A stretch of DNA of 32,450 nt from an uncultured Clostridia bacterium (GTDB lineage Bacteria > Bacillota > Clostridia > Christensenellales > UBA1242). Of this stretch, positions 27,501 through 32,450 are shown piece after piece. The stretch lies in NCBI GenBank assembly GCA_944383315.1, contig CALWPB010000011.1, positions 1 through 32,450 of the forward strand. The letters are read 5' to 3'. The notes beneath the pieces are model-generated. The model saw nothing but the letters and a program-made list of their open reading frames with translations, ran no database searches and was not told where the DNA came from. The translations under genes and the position numbers were made by a program. Positions within the stretch are counted from its first letter, which is position 1. Each line of letters opens with the position of its first letter.

Positions 27501-30171
27501 TATTTATGATACATTATCAAATGGTATTGTGTCATTTGATGCAAATAATGCAATTTCTGTTTACGCAGGTGGTATTGTTGGTATCAGTGAAACTGATATA
27601 GCATACTCAATTTCACTATCAAGTGTACAAACACGTATGGCAGCAAATTCGGATAGTATCAGCACAGGCGCAATCGTAGGTACACTTGCAAACGATATCG
27701 CTCGAGTTATCTACTCATATTACTCTGGCGAACTTTGTGGACTTGTAGATAGTTTTGGTACAAACCTTACCGCAATGCAAATGCTTGATGCAAACAGTTT
27801 TACACAGAACAATACCAACATTCTTACAAATTGGACTTATAGCACTAGTCAAGATACAACAGGCGAAACTAAACAAACTACATTTATGTATCCAACGACC
27901 TTGGCTGAAATGATTGACACAACAAGTAGTGGCACATTAATGCCCGTATTCGTAAGCGATATGAATATGCTTATAGGTCAGTTAGGGGATAACACAAACC
28001 CAGACAAAACAATTATCTTCAATACAGGCGTAATCAATATGTCTAATATGCAAAATATTGAAATAACAAATGCCCGTAAAATTGTAGGTAATGGCATAAC
28101 TATTACGTTTAGCGATATGCGACTTAATGATATTTCGGGTAATATCGGTCTGTTTAGTGAAATTCCTCAAAACGTAGTAGTATCAGGCTTTACGCTAGAT
28201 TATGGTAAAACAATAATCAATACAAGCAGCGAAATAAACTTCGGTGGACTTGCTGGTGTGAATAATGGTGCAGTTTACAACTGTTCAGTTGGCAAATTAC
28301 TTGATTACAGCGGACATATTACTTATGCAAGTGATTTTGTTGATTTAACTAGCACTTATAGCGATAATTTTGACGGAATCACAACCAACAACAACTCGCA
28401 ATTCAACTTTAACCTTACAGGCACAAACCCTTCAAATATTGGTAGCTTAATAGGTGTAAATGCAGGAAATATTACAGCAGTATTCTCTAACATTGACATC
28501 TATGCAAATGGCGGCAATATTAACCTTGGCGGTCTTGCTGGAAGTATGACCAACGCAAGCCTAAACAACTCATTATCGCAAGGCAGAATTATGATAAAGA
28601 ACGGCTCACAAGTTACTGCGGGCGGAATCGCAGGTTCAGTAAATAGCAGCCTTGTATACGCAAATATTGCAAACGGTAATTTGAGTGTATTTAGTGGAGT
28701 TAATAGCAATATAGGTCTTGCCTTTGGTACATTTAGTGGTTATAGTACAGGTATTGTAGTAAATAGTAACATAAGCGGCAATTTAAATCTTTCGGACACA
28801 AATACTTATTACAACACCGCTTATACAACTGAAGAAATGCTAAATTCTTCAACAATTAACAGTTTATTTAGAGCCGCAGAAAATAGATTTAATACGTCTA
28901 TTTGGAGTTATGGAAACTCTACTGAAAACTACGGTTATCCGTATATTGGTATTCTCTATAATCTTGACTTCTTTACAGGAGACGGTACAGCAGAAACACC
29001 GTTTGAAATTAGGGAAGGAGCAGAGTTAATCAAGGTTACACAAAGTACGGCATCAGGTAGACATTATGCTATTGTCAACAATTTGATGATAAATAATCAA
29101 ACCTTGCAAACCACCGCAAGCGGTACGGTTAGAGCATCAACATTGCGTGGCAATGGGCAAATCGTGCTAATCAACAGTTTGCCAGCACCGACTTCAAGCA
29201 GCGGAACACTTCGTGTAGGCTTGTTTGGCACAATTTCAGCAAATACAACAGTATCAGGGCTGGGAGTTGTGATAAATCCTAGTAAAGTTACAGGTATTGA
29301 TACTCAAATCTATTTTGGTGGCTTGGCTACTGAAAATCGTGGTACAATTTCAAATTGTGCTGTCGAGGGATTGGGTAGTGTTGAGTTTAGTTCATTGCCA
29401 AATTCACGTATCGGCGGGCTTGTTGGTATGAACGCGGGCTCAATTCAAAACAGTTGGTCAAATATTGATATAATTGCGGAAGACGGTTATATCGGCGGAC
29501 TTGTGGGATTGCTTGGCACTAGCCAAAGCGCAGGCTCACGCAGTACGGCAAGTATTTTGAATTGTTTCTCACAAGGTAATTTGATTGTTACTCAGGACAC
29601 AAGCAACAACCGCTATACTGACACTTCTGTTGGTGGACTTGTAGGGCTTAGCAATGCCGAAATTGAGAACGGACACAGCATAGAAAATTGCTATGTATAT
29701 GGTAGCCGTATTCAAGTGGCACACACAGGTTCGCAAGTTGGCGCACTTATTGGTAATGCAGTAAGACTTAATACATATAGAACTTATGCTTTTGTGTTTA
29801 CTCCGGGAGCAAACGATACAGGTATTTTAGGACACGGAAATTACGTGAATTTGGGAATGACAGGTAATACGATCGAAGGTGCATTTGATGCAACAAGTAT
29901 TGTTTCCGTTTGGAGAGGTACAGACGGCGGCGAAAGATTAGACAGCCTTCCAAGCGATTTATCAAACGTAGTACCTGTAAATACATTGCGTTCAACAGCA
30001 ATAGGTAATGGATGTTATAGCGAATGGATAACTTCTGTTTGGACTAGAAATGTCAGTGTCAGTGGACAGAATTTGTTTACATTATATCTTAACAATGTTA
30101 CTCCAACTGACAAGCAAGAACGCAGTGGTATGACACTTACAAACGAAGCAATTTTCGAGTACGAAATATAG
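15595..30171 (+). CDS. Giant modular surface lipoprotein with Ig-like and GLUG-type repeats (4858 aa)
   Basis: A 4858-residue exported protein predicted to be tethered by lipid. It has a basic start, a hydrophobic core, and lipobox V29-A30-G31-C32. Residues ~40-970 are Ig-like/BIG2-type beta domains. Residues ~976-1540 are a first GLUG-type module, ~1545-2370 Ig-like again, and five more modules follow at about 2376-2820, 2844-3460, 3465-4120, 4123-4460 and 4463-4858. Most modules open with a helix plus 'L..DI...' segment (YTAEDFIAI, VDSVEKLRSM, ITSLEDWNNV, ISSMDELFDF). They continue through many GG-L/I-V/I-G repeats (GGLVGQN, GGLIGYA, GGIVGFA), predicted to stack as a beta-helix. Modules 1-5 close with a W...(Y/F)P.L-like segment. 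Similar GLUG motifs occur in M26 IgA-peptidase-like and other surface proteins, but no peptidase motif is present here. No LPXTG or C-terminal anchor is visible. The frame is intact throughout. The start is set by AGGGA. Adhesion or matrix structure is inferred. Confidence 0.9.
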   Translation: MNSKSFTVKSKYFVLLLIFACIATFCLGVAGCGDIYANLRVTVSVNNVELYLDAPSIPPTDTDGDTTGEPTDYTTAIITATVEGASAEMLKDVDFWFKDSTVASAEVLSIQDNVSTIRITAKNAGTTTMRVVSRELSTVYSEDIIVTVYKNATNMQFLDQNIALQAGHSMALETGSLIGFTPSRVYPSTAQFEIMTPDNPLWNSAYGTIAPNGVTIVDNVLSASADANTGIVQIVASMPNGISCAVYVMIYNSIDESAIHLTQGGTEVENLTLTINSSEMNTANLNVAVDEYVQNYNIRLTVSDDSAYTSPIDADGNFTLNAMDSGTTTLNINIDIIDPITNRTYVTFTRSYDVRILRIADQVIVSGNGIAPTTEPVNMDVQDHYENIRGAEVNIKIGPEEAINRNFEIRVTEIDGEIPGSDVFENKLSGLYIYVSGRSYANIQDYIGYQNYIFGELLRNDTYFYVALAENTTIEHSFTLEILANTFDDTLPVVTNTITFEVKAGVTAIIPSVAQLQVSVGGATNFNINYETSMGTAIGNPTFTFAIGDTSVASIESSGIEYSYILNGLKEGETTLTITAESGVTITIPIYVYVVPDEFYLSTDRSYENSNIAQDTWNAEDYRNPNDMLLDKGVISLTVKQGATIDVSCISNPVSSNADSLSILIASDDANNEYIRLSDLQSDNTFSFYAISATTNPVNIFVTFTFNRQTETGWEQVTGERILQVSVYKPLNMFYWNGTQELKNITINPLYDINSLNVDQQGLASTTLNIFLNSDATVLVNGGSIEWSVADPDLVTISPNGTSVTITANLSPQDTLSRYETVLYASINEFGTIHTISCTIPIIRPVMVEGIEVTNYDDTEGVRLNDLGTESRTSFEINTRISPRNAFNGNVGYKLYNASLNASGIPEATTEYTGAEADAIVRFDPSIPNRIIAQNAGYAVIRIYPLDRVNSDNVDFDSIYHVDIWVVVEDGEITPYSIYTAEDFIAIGNSAEALTKNYNLMQTIDLTNYSSYLPLGREFGGNFSGTLNSYRYEYDGHKQSVIGIMLPSNFAVTESSILGGLFGNISGTISNIDFGFTDVRLDLTEITARASGIYEINLGLLAGVVDGNVNNVAIRLSNYATRTMSITGVYSAEYTLTFGALSGRLNGAASGVYTNISLRTDLDATKIYIGGLVGVFNGTVLGQSGEATLSRVNLTLSRATYFEDSDSAIGGLVGEITQGNIYNQNVIGTVIASQYNNVGGFAGKNAGTFGAFIDNVEYRNLAGVKTQGRDYVGGMVGYNTGTVNYSRAENYENISLVGSAQAMASGNNYVGGLIGYAEGGRVTYSYAMSYVNQDFVNTGLGNFNGDVIGANFVGGMIGYAHNTYITSCFASNNVLISSGIGGGLIGQMEIDTNTPLTQSIVLNAYANGNIISNNSNNTQAGELIGVYTAGGATNYVDTCYAHVVIKNIPNDVIYRNLFGTNTSGGNVINTYYLADTTSGNGIAHDDMIVQSGSNDFNTNIVYIGWGFGDANSGQAWVQYDPTYMQGVNGELPLLFDMDRGWLYNQAINHINVTPLNFKADGDLLPTFINYNGLGSIVMLDNIRENADGERVLNIYNTSDTTPNGLFNIEVLPQIDPTKWSLSVTSSNTQVGEVVQDSLTVLGAYIIFKRTGTFTLTFQSLLDISANFVVEINVVSGFNDYDVLDDNDNSITQIGQNIISIKKNNGSLLIPSFTRNSDGEYYDTIGIRYSTRDTGYFEFSNYPFNGGIAYVPYGQPNLLGGIEATPTGGIEIMLCPYVEVTFGGVVYNYSFEDIAKNFYCIVYNGITQAGFNAEASDAVVESSGTSTIQFDVYSDNTTAVNISAPVVTQNGESVDSSKILTVLEPEIDTNVRYTQKYLFQLQDSDKAITQDVTYNISLTVSDESGLFGSYNFTVTFTPSSISHIDIKHFTYGAASMEQGEADSNLISPGTRGVLRVDVTPEYAYYDYLLLSSTRDATTGQRVQLQQMVYRNGQLTTIPTSYDANGALIVNKITGYDASGNAYYNGVIYVSTLITNFFTEGYGFTISVTAMRNNEPNYVFSPQYINLVTTFAPHATITLDSDNGDAIGKGTVANLRLSGELMNSQISLSASYGTAGNGTYTDTQLCAFDPNIRTYFGDGARETVDTIIPFYVGIDARPTNGAITITVRIDSTTATGGLLNPLVLQYTIYVVDYEVSNIYANGTENGGALNATIRTYTTMQAVWEIVEPSLDDYRKFIAGDETMFADSLALIRSKASAKLQIINELGAGQGGAWYYNDGNGYVAVQPALSYPDFIISYTTMNDGNSYYLIRGKTLASNLPFRLSVGSYYVYDESLGCYVLTLESELEGVAQENILANYLKLLEQDFIVNVINNTTEDTPDLVDSVEKLRSMQAGMSYMLTTDLVLTNWTPLDVAIESLDGNGHVIYLRSFAGTNGADSVNYGLFSTLQSGTVLKNLIVDVSYNIWVDLQGASTVNFGFIAGVNDGGVIYNCDVVVTQSKEDWRTIYNNTSHTVSNNTDFAFASSVFNQMAEERGNYANYKSLASTFILTDISTSGRRVITNIGGLVGQNNGYITNSRIGRVDNENPLGYDRVNRKYALQGLNLFASGNVGGLVGQNRGVISNSYFANGTIVNYSMSIYSASNTYGSKTGGLVADQTNAGRIESSYAVGQLDDTARSSLGGIISYGTIGGLVHSNAGSIINSYSNVALSSSNAMGGFVYENIGTATIRYCYSMSKINDTGLINGVFIGADAEGNIQNSEDATVEYSYYYSVDNIYADAQEPAQAISANEWSDSQGLAFDGFVIADNDMSTWYINPNRTYLGPQLRFADKVFYSHRSDDYTYDAGFENGTQDNPALITSLEDWNNVFSYEDELGTIRSAFMEQNPEYTSSSSRVARYIFGDYYVTILADINFGSSLDETAYRTIFKGKMLGNGYILSGLNYRQSSTQTVSTNDFGLFNSLEDAVITNLNLEVETEITTRARHVGVLAGSVIDSFVENVNIMASNINSSVTGLNMTGALAGFVTGDSEIRNITSEIAVNSISATSSTALYNYYTPSQVYRDYSYAGGVVGVIDLNAEENAENNPRVQNLRVTGNVDIYGEIAGGVVGLIAENSEAKALRFVLDTTNNNAPRIRGSNFTGGLVGENRGQLLNSYIALADDEQIALDTAINSADNPANYIGYTELFNNNETSTAVGGLVGLNIGGLINNSYSRVAVIAQNSTVAGGLVGMAIIPPTENASGNADYDNLTGVTLSYLRNLSQGSEQVFETGNFANYSLSEDGRISLAGELRFSGILNQVYTTGALNGGTVLGGAVGAMIGAPVSTNSTEALIAAINNYDSTDQTLTSKPDNPSFMVGSVIGYLGFSVGTSNNAGVIPFVSAVEITGDNSLGTAATNVKAVGSIGNVTLHAIGNVGSANNEIANISVTTTSFITSATSVDDRSFNGFNDAIWNLDTTKTAHRFPILNANYSATVSEISSMDELFDFLENANQNSYGRIVTDIVINGSDWSNRVGAQGKTTIANSWSTAISGRLEGAVPTTVSGQETTRAANITFQNFSNQQARIFQSFFGYTDGFRVLNINFVFNFSPELNKDAGAIIANFGLLAQESRGSDFENLNITISEGNSVIADKLDNISLVTGTAQNCNFVNVNVNGTITTPDTSQNGGFTSNSGSSVNIGALFGTGLVTNSINGTQFGTFNVNYQSNNNYTLNIGSLGGISNGILNARAVLLREQPNIEFNATITANNNDADINLGGLFGQVAGSAQVLNVHSSGTLSINRTNGNTNSNSYVAGIIGKATNATLSNVYSSMSINSAIESGRVYLGGLVGSMTNNQEFTGTNSSMTFSGYTTSNSAFSGTITHTATANSMIYAGGIVGFAQNNLIMDNANVVPTGQPRLIFDTVLNSGNININTSATNIYAGGLFGEIRQGRYRDGNYTELERPNGILRVTESAFTGQLLVNNGLSANSYNYLGGIAGYTQISIYDTLSNGIVSFDANNAISVYAGGIVGISETDIAYSISLSSVQTRMAANSDSISTGAIVGTLANDIARVIYSYYSGELCGLVDSFGTNLTAMQMLDANSFTQNNTNILTNWTYSTSQDTTGETKQTTFMYPTTLAEMIDTTSSGTLMPVFVSDMNMLIGQLGDNTNPDKTIIFNTGVINMSNMQNIEITNARKIVGNGITITFSDMRLNDISGNIGLFSEIPQNVVVSGFTLDYGKTIINTSSEINFGGLAGVNNGAVYNCSVGKLLDYSGHITYASDFVDLTSTYSDNFDGITTNNNSQFNFNLTGTNPSNIGSLIGVNAGNITAVFSNIDIYANGGNINLGGLAGSMTNASLNNSLSQGRIMIKNGSQVTAGGIAGSVNSSLVYANIANGNLSVFSGVNSNIGLAFGTFSGYSTGIVVNSNISGNLNLSDTNTYYNTAYTTEEMLNSSTINSLFRAAENRFNTSIWSYGNSTENYGYPYIGILYNLDFFTGDGTAETPFEIREGAELIKVTQSTASGRHYAIVNNLMINNQTLQTTASGTVRASTLRGNGQIVLINSLPAPTSSSGTLRVGLFGTISANTTVSGLGVVINPSKVTGIDTQIYFGGLATENRGTISNCAVEGLGSVEFSSLPNSRIGGLVGMNAGSIQNSWSNIDIIAEDGYIGGLVGLLGTSQSAGSRSTASILNCFSQGNLIVTQDTSNNRYTDTSVGGLVGLSNAEIENGHSIENCYVYGSRIQVAHTGSQVGALIGNAVRLNTYRTYAFVFTPGANDTGILGHGNYVNLGMTGNTIEGAFDATSIVSVWRGTDGGERLDSLPSDLSNVVPVNTLRSTAIGNGCYSEWITSVWTRNVSVSGQNLFTLYLNNVTPTDKQERSGMTLTNEAIFEYEI
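18520..20220 (+). repeat. GLUG-type repeat module 1 within the giant gene
   Basis: Codes for about residues 976-1540. It opens with YTAEDFIAIGNSAEAL and TIDLTNYSSYLPLG, contains repeated GGLVG, GGMVGYN, GGLIGYA and GGMIGYA units spaced roughly 20-40 residues apart, and ends in NGELPLLF. Protein-level repeats; no near-identical DNA repeat is evident. Confidence 0.75.
22720..30171 (+). repeat. GLUG-type repeat modules 2-6 in tandem within the giant gene
   Basis: Codes for about residues 2376-4858. Module boundaries are seen where a Trp/Pro-rich closing segment (RTYLGPQLRF, HRFPIL, YGYPYIGIL) is followed by a new helical opening segment. Each module holds several GG-L/I-V/I-G units. The modules are diverged, so duplication is old. 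Confidence 0.72.
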
Positions 30172-30202
30172 TGTATTAGCCGATAGGGTAAATTAGGTAT
30201 TA

Positions 30203-30240
30203 AAAAAAGGACTATATCTTGATTGATGTAGTCCTTTTTT
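30203..30240. terminator. Bidirectional terminator between the giant gene and the Rho-like gene
   Basis: AAAAAAGGACTA (30203-30214) pairs with TAGTCCTTTTTT (30229-30240). The stem extends inward by about four more pairs including one G-T, leaving a 6-nt loop. It sits between convergent genes and works on both strands. Confidence 0.88.
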
Positions 30241-30245
30241 AATTA

Positions 30246-31493
30246 TTAAATTTGTCTAATTGTTTCAGCATAAGTCTCGTTTTTATCATAAAATTCAAGA
30301 TTACCTTGATTGAATGCTTGTCTATTTAATCCTATATGACAGTTACACAGTTTGTCAAGGTCAACGACAAACTCATTAAATTGCGACACAATGCTATCCG
30401 TAAAACTTGTGCAAATAATAGTCAAACTACCTTTGCTAGAATATTTGCTGAGTGCGAATAACTTTTTAATTTGTTGTAAAATTTCTCCATAGTATGTCTC
30501 AACATTTTTATGACGCTCTGCAACTAAATTCCGCAGGTTTAACATAAGACTTATTATGTCATCAATGATAAATACTACATTTTGACCAAATTCGCAAAGA
30601 CGCTTTATTCTGTCTAGTATAAATTCAAAGAAGAATATAATATCACGGGGGATAGTATCGAATGTGGTGAAAAAATACTCGCAGGCTTTAAGATTTACTT
30701 TGTCCTCTGGACGTTTGCAAACAGCAAAATAAACTACAGAATATTTTTCTTCTAGGTCTTTTGCAATACTATTCGCTAAATAAGTTTGCCCACTACCGCT
30801 AGGGCCTTTGATTATCATTCGTTGTCCAAGTTTTATAGGGCAGACGGTATTAATAAATTTAAGTTGTGGTAACGTGAAATTAATAGGTTTTAGCATCGCT
30901 TCGGGTTCAATGCTGTCAAAGTTTGATCTGTTTAATTCCATAGGCTCAAAGCCGTTTATTGTTATTATTTTGATGACTTTTGGAACAGAAGCGGTAAAAT
31001 CAATATTACAACTAATTTCATCACCACTGCGTAGAAAATTAAAATAATTTATATTGTTGCTCACAACAGCATATTTGTTAAGGTCATAATTTTGAAAAAT
31101 GTCAGTAAAGAAGTAAGCGGAATTGCCCAAGAATTTTACATAACCTCGATACACTTCATTAGCGCTTTGCTCCAAAATACTACCTTCAACAGAGTATAAT
31201 GCTCCAGTAATATTTTGATTGATGCCAAAGGTTTGATTTAAGTCGTTATCAAAGCCAACCAATTTATTCCAGTCCTCATCGGCAATTATTTGTTTACGGT
31301 GTGGGCGGCCGCTTTTTACTTTTAGATAAGGCTCAACTTGTCCGGTAACAACTTTTATAATAGCCTCACGCAACTCGTCTGCCTTGAGCGCTGTCGGGTT
31401 ACGTACACCGACTTTTGAACCTACTTCGCGTAATTGAAAAAGGTTTAGTGTCGTAAGTTTATCAATATCAACATTGTATTTGTTATTAGTCAT
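30246..31493 (-). CDS. Degenerate paralogue of transcription termination factor Rho
   Basis: A 415-residue protein that follows Rho along its length. It has a Rho_N helical domain (residues ~9-48, LFQLREVGSKVGV), an S1/CSD-like RNA-binding domain (~97-170, with AVVSNNINYFNFLRSGD matching Rho's YVSPSQIRRFNLRTGD), then the RecA-like ATPase core. The ATPase key positions are changed. Walker A reads GPSGSGQT, with Gln236 for the essential Lys. The catalytic Glu of Rho's DERPEE is Lys260 (CKRPED). The Q-loop lacks its GGVD signature, and the C-terminal Arg-finger region is missing; the protein ends near where Rho reads SGTRKEEL. The Walker B Asp (D311) remains. ATP-driven translocation is therefore unlikely, and an RNA-binding or Rho-modulating role is inferred. 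The ATG at 31493 has GAGG 7 nt upstream. Confidence 0.82.
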   Translation of the reverse strand: MTNNKYNVDIDKLTTLNLFQLREVGSKVGVRNPTALKADELREAIIKVVTGQVEPYLKVKSGRPHRKQIIADEDWNKLVGFDNDLNQTFGINQNITGALYSVEGSILEQSANEVYRGYVKFLGNSAYFFTDIFQNYDLNKYAVVSNNINYFNFLRSGDEISCNIDFTASVPKVIKIITINGFEPMELNRSNFDSIEPEAMLKPINFTLPQLKFINTVCPIKLGQRMIIKGPSGSGQTYLANSIAKDLEEKYSVVYFAVCKRPEDKVNLKACEYFFTTFDTIPRDIIFFFEFILDRIKRLCEFGQNVVFIIDDIISLMLNLRNLVAERHKNVETYYGEILQQIKKLFALSKYSSKGSLTIICTSFTDSIVSQFNEFVVDLDKLCNCHIGLNRQAFNQGNLEFYDKNETYAETIRQI

Positions 31494-31526
31494 CTATGCA
31501 CCTCACCTTTATTTATTTTCTAACAA

Positions 31527-31555
31527 AGTTTAGCATAAAAATGAGTAAAAGTAAA
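31527..31555 (-). promoter_or_regulatory. Probable promoter of the Rho-like gene
   Basis: On the minus strand, TTTACT (31555-31550) and TAAACT (31532-31527) are 17 nt apart. Both boxes match consensus at four of six positions. Confidence 0.4.
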
Positions 31556-31821
31556 TTATTTTTTGAATTAATGCAATTTTATTACAAAAAATTACAAAAA
31601 TCACCAACAATCGCAAATAAATGTTATTTAAAACACTTGACAAAATAAATAATTTATTACACAAACAAATTAATACATAAATAAAACTTTTACTACAATT
31701 TTCGAAATGTCGTATATTTGGTGTTTTGCTTGCGTAGATTTAGGCAAAAAATCTATTTCATTTTTAAATAATGTTAGATAAACCGTGTGCTATCCACACT
31801 GAAAACTCTCATCTGCCTAAC
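31556..31821. other. AT-rich intergenic region between two minus-strand genes
   Basis: No plausible open reading frame. A TTGACA box occurs at 31637-31642 (+) without a matching -10. A small hairpin GTGTG/CACAC (31785-31789, 31795-31799) lies inside a loop bounded by GTTAG and CTAAC, next to the terminator at 31822. A short RNA cannot be excluded. Confidence 0.4.
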
Positions 31822-31847
31822 AAAAAAACACAAGGAGTGCTCCTTGT
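31822..31847 (-). terminator. Terminator of the right-edge surface protein gene
   Basis: ACAAGGA (31830-31836) pairs with TCCTTGT (31841-31847) around a 4-nt loop. On the minus strand the stem is followed by G and then seven T residues. The plus-strand side also has a T-rich tail. Confidence 0.82.
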
Positions 31848-31870
31848 ATTTTTATGATTATATGCTGTTT

Positions 31871-32450
31871 TTAACGTACTTTCATTCTGTGTCTTATTAC
31901 AATGAATGTTACAATGATTCCCACAACAAACAGGCAGGCAACGACAATTAAGATGATTGCAACCGTGTTGAGTGGTACATTTATAGTAATTCTGTGGCTA
32001 AGTAGGGTATTGCCACTTGCAGACTGAATTTGTACTACATATACGTTCGGGTCAGTGTATGTGAAACTTTGAGGTTCGATGTTAGTTCCATTTTCAGCAT
32101 TTATTTCAAGTACAACTATACCGTTTACCACAAGCGCACAATCTCCAACACGTTCGTAAATGCTTGCTGTGTTTACAGTGATAGTAAAGCCTGCAGTGCT
32201 TGAAGTACCCCAATCACGTGATGTCGTAATTATAGGTTCTTCATTATTTATCCAAAATTCAAATGTATAATCTTGACTTGGATTATAACCGCTACCTGCA
32301 TAGCGTACTGTTACAGAATATCTACCAATACCAAAGTTGTCTGCATCAACATAGAATGAGTAAATTTTTGAGTTTGTGCCACGTACTTCACTGGTTATGT
32401 CTTGTCCAGAACGCGTGATGTTTATAACTTCATAGCCGGTCATTGCTGTA
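31871..32450 (-). CDS. C-terminal part of an Ig-like extracellular protein with C-terminal membrane anchor (5' end outside window)
   Basis: The frame is open to the right edge, so the ATG at 32443 is probably internal and the true start lies outside. About 192 residues are visible. They are beta-rich and Ig-like (SFYVDADNFGIGRYSVTV, YTFEFWINNEEP, and a later VYVVQIQSASGN strand). A single strong transmembrane helix (about the last 32-8 residues, LNTVAIILIVVACLFVVG) follows, and then a short basic tail RHRMKVR. This is a type I anchor with the body outside and a cytoplasmic stop-transfer tail, unlike the lipid-anchored genes to the left. The pattern of Ig-like repeats suggests the parent protein is large. 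A terminator follows the stop codon. Confidence 0.8.
   Translation of the reverse strand, partial: TAMTGYEVINITRSGQDITSEVRGTNSKIYSFYVDADNFGIGRYSVTVRYAGSGYNPSQDYTFEFWINNEEPIITTSRDWGTSSTAGFTITVNTASIYERVGDCALVVNGIVVLEINAENGTNIEPQSFTYTDPNVYVVQIQSASGNTLLSHRITINVPLNTVAIILIVVACLFVVGIIVTFIVIRHRMKVR

Noticed and set aside
18520..30171. Recurrent GGTGGACTTGT-like DNA words suggestive of a repeat array
   Set aside because: They encode the GGLVG protein motif with varying codons and irregular spacing, so they are protein repeats rather than CRISPR or DNA satellite.
15595..30171. M26 IgA-type peptidase activity suggested by GLUG motifs
   Set aside because: No HExxH zinc-peptidase motif was seen, and the GLUG repeats alone are not catalytic.
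30246..31493. Calling this gene the canonical rho
   Set aside because: Loss of the Walker A Lys, catalytic Glu, Q-loop and Arg-finger region makes normal Rho function improbable.
31637..31665. TTGACA as a plus-strand promoter
   Set aside because: No acceptable -10 box lies 16-18 nt downstream.

Overview
The window reads as a chromosomal segment of an AT-rich, Gram-positive-type bacterium, most likely an uncultured clostridial Bacillota. The evidence is a clostridial-style FtsZ with a DIPAF-type tail, a SpoVT-like AbrB+GAF regulator, strong AGGAG ribosome sites, lipobox (type II) signal peptides without outer-membrane machinery, and many hairpin-plus-T-run terminators. No tRNA, rRNA, CRISPR array, transposase or phage gene was found.

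Layout. (1) 1-773: 3' part of ftsZ, closed by a terminator. (2) 834-8711: surface-protein region on the + strand. An Ig-like lipoprotein has its own promoter. It is followed by a tightly spaced four-gene unit: a 1156-aa membrane-anchored extracellular protein, an HxxxDG acyltransferase, a zinc-ribbon six-helix membrane protein, and a helical protein of unknown function. A terminator closes the unit. (3) 8712-9227: AT-rich gap with a three-copy 10-bp palindromic element upstream of the spoVT-like gene (9228-9755). (4) 9865-15355, minus strand: a bacterial PH-domain protein, a SAM methyltransferase, both subunits of an aconitase X-type dehydratase, and a long Old-Yellow-Enzyme/FAD oxidoreductase with a Cys cluster. 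(5) 15595-30171: one 4858-residue lipoprotein gene, about 45% of the window, built from Ig-like stretches and six GLUG-type repeat modules. (6) 30246-31493, minus: a Rho-factor paralogue that has lost several catalytic residues. (7) 31871 to the right edge, minus: C-terminus of another Ig-like extracellular protein ending in a transmembrane anchor.

How it works together. Four genes make very large or Ig-like proteins held at the membrane by a lipid or a single helix, so this looks like a cell-surface locus embedded among housekeeping genes. The three whole + strand surface genes each follow a near-consensus sigma-A promoter with an 18-nt spacer. The OYE/aconitase X operon diverges from the giant gene across a shared 239-bp intergenic region holding two inverted repeats. 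The most unusual items are the degenerate Rho-like protein and the giant modular lipoprotein. The acyltransferase operon and the aconitase X/OYE pairing are the next most informative.
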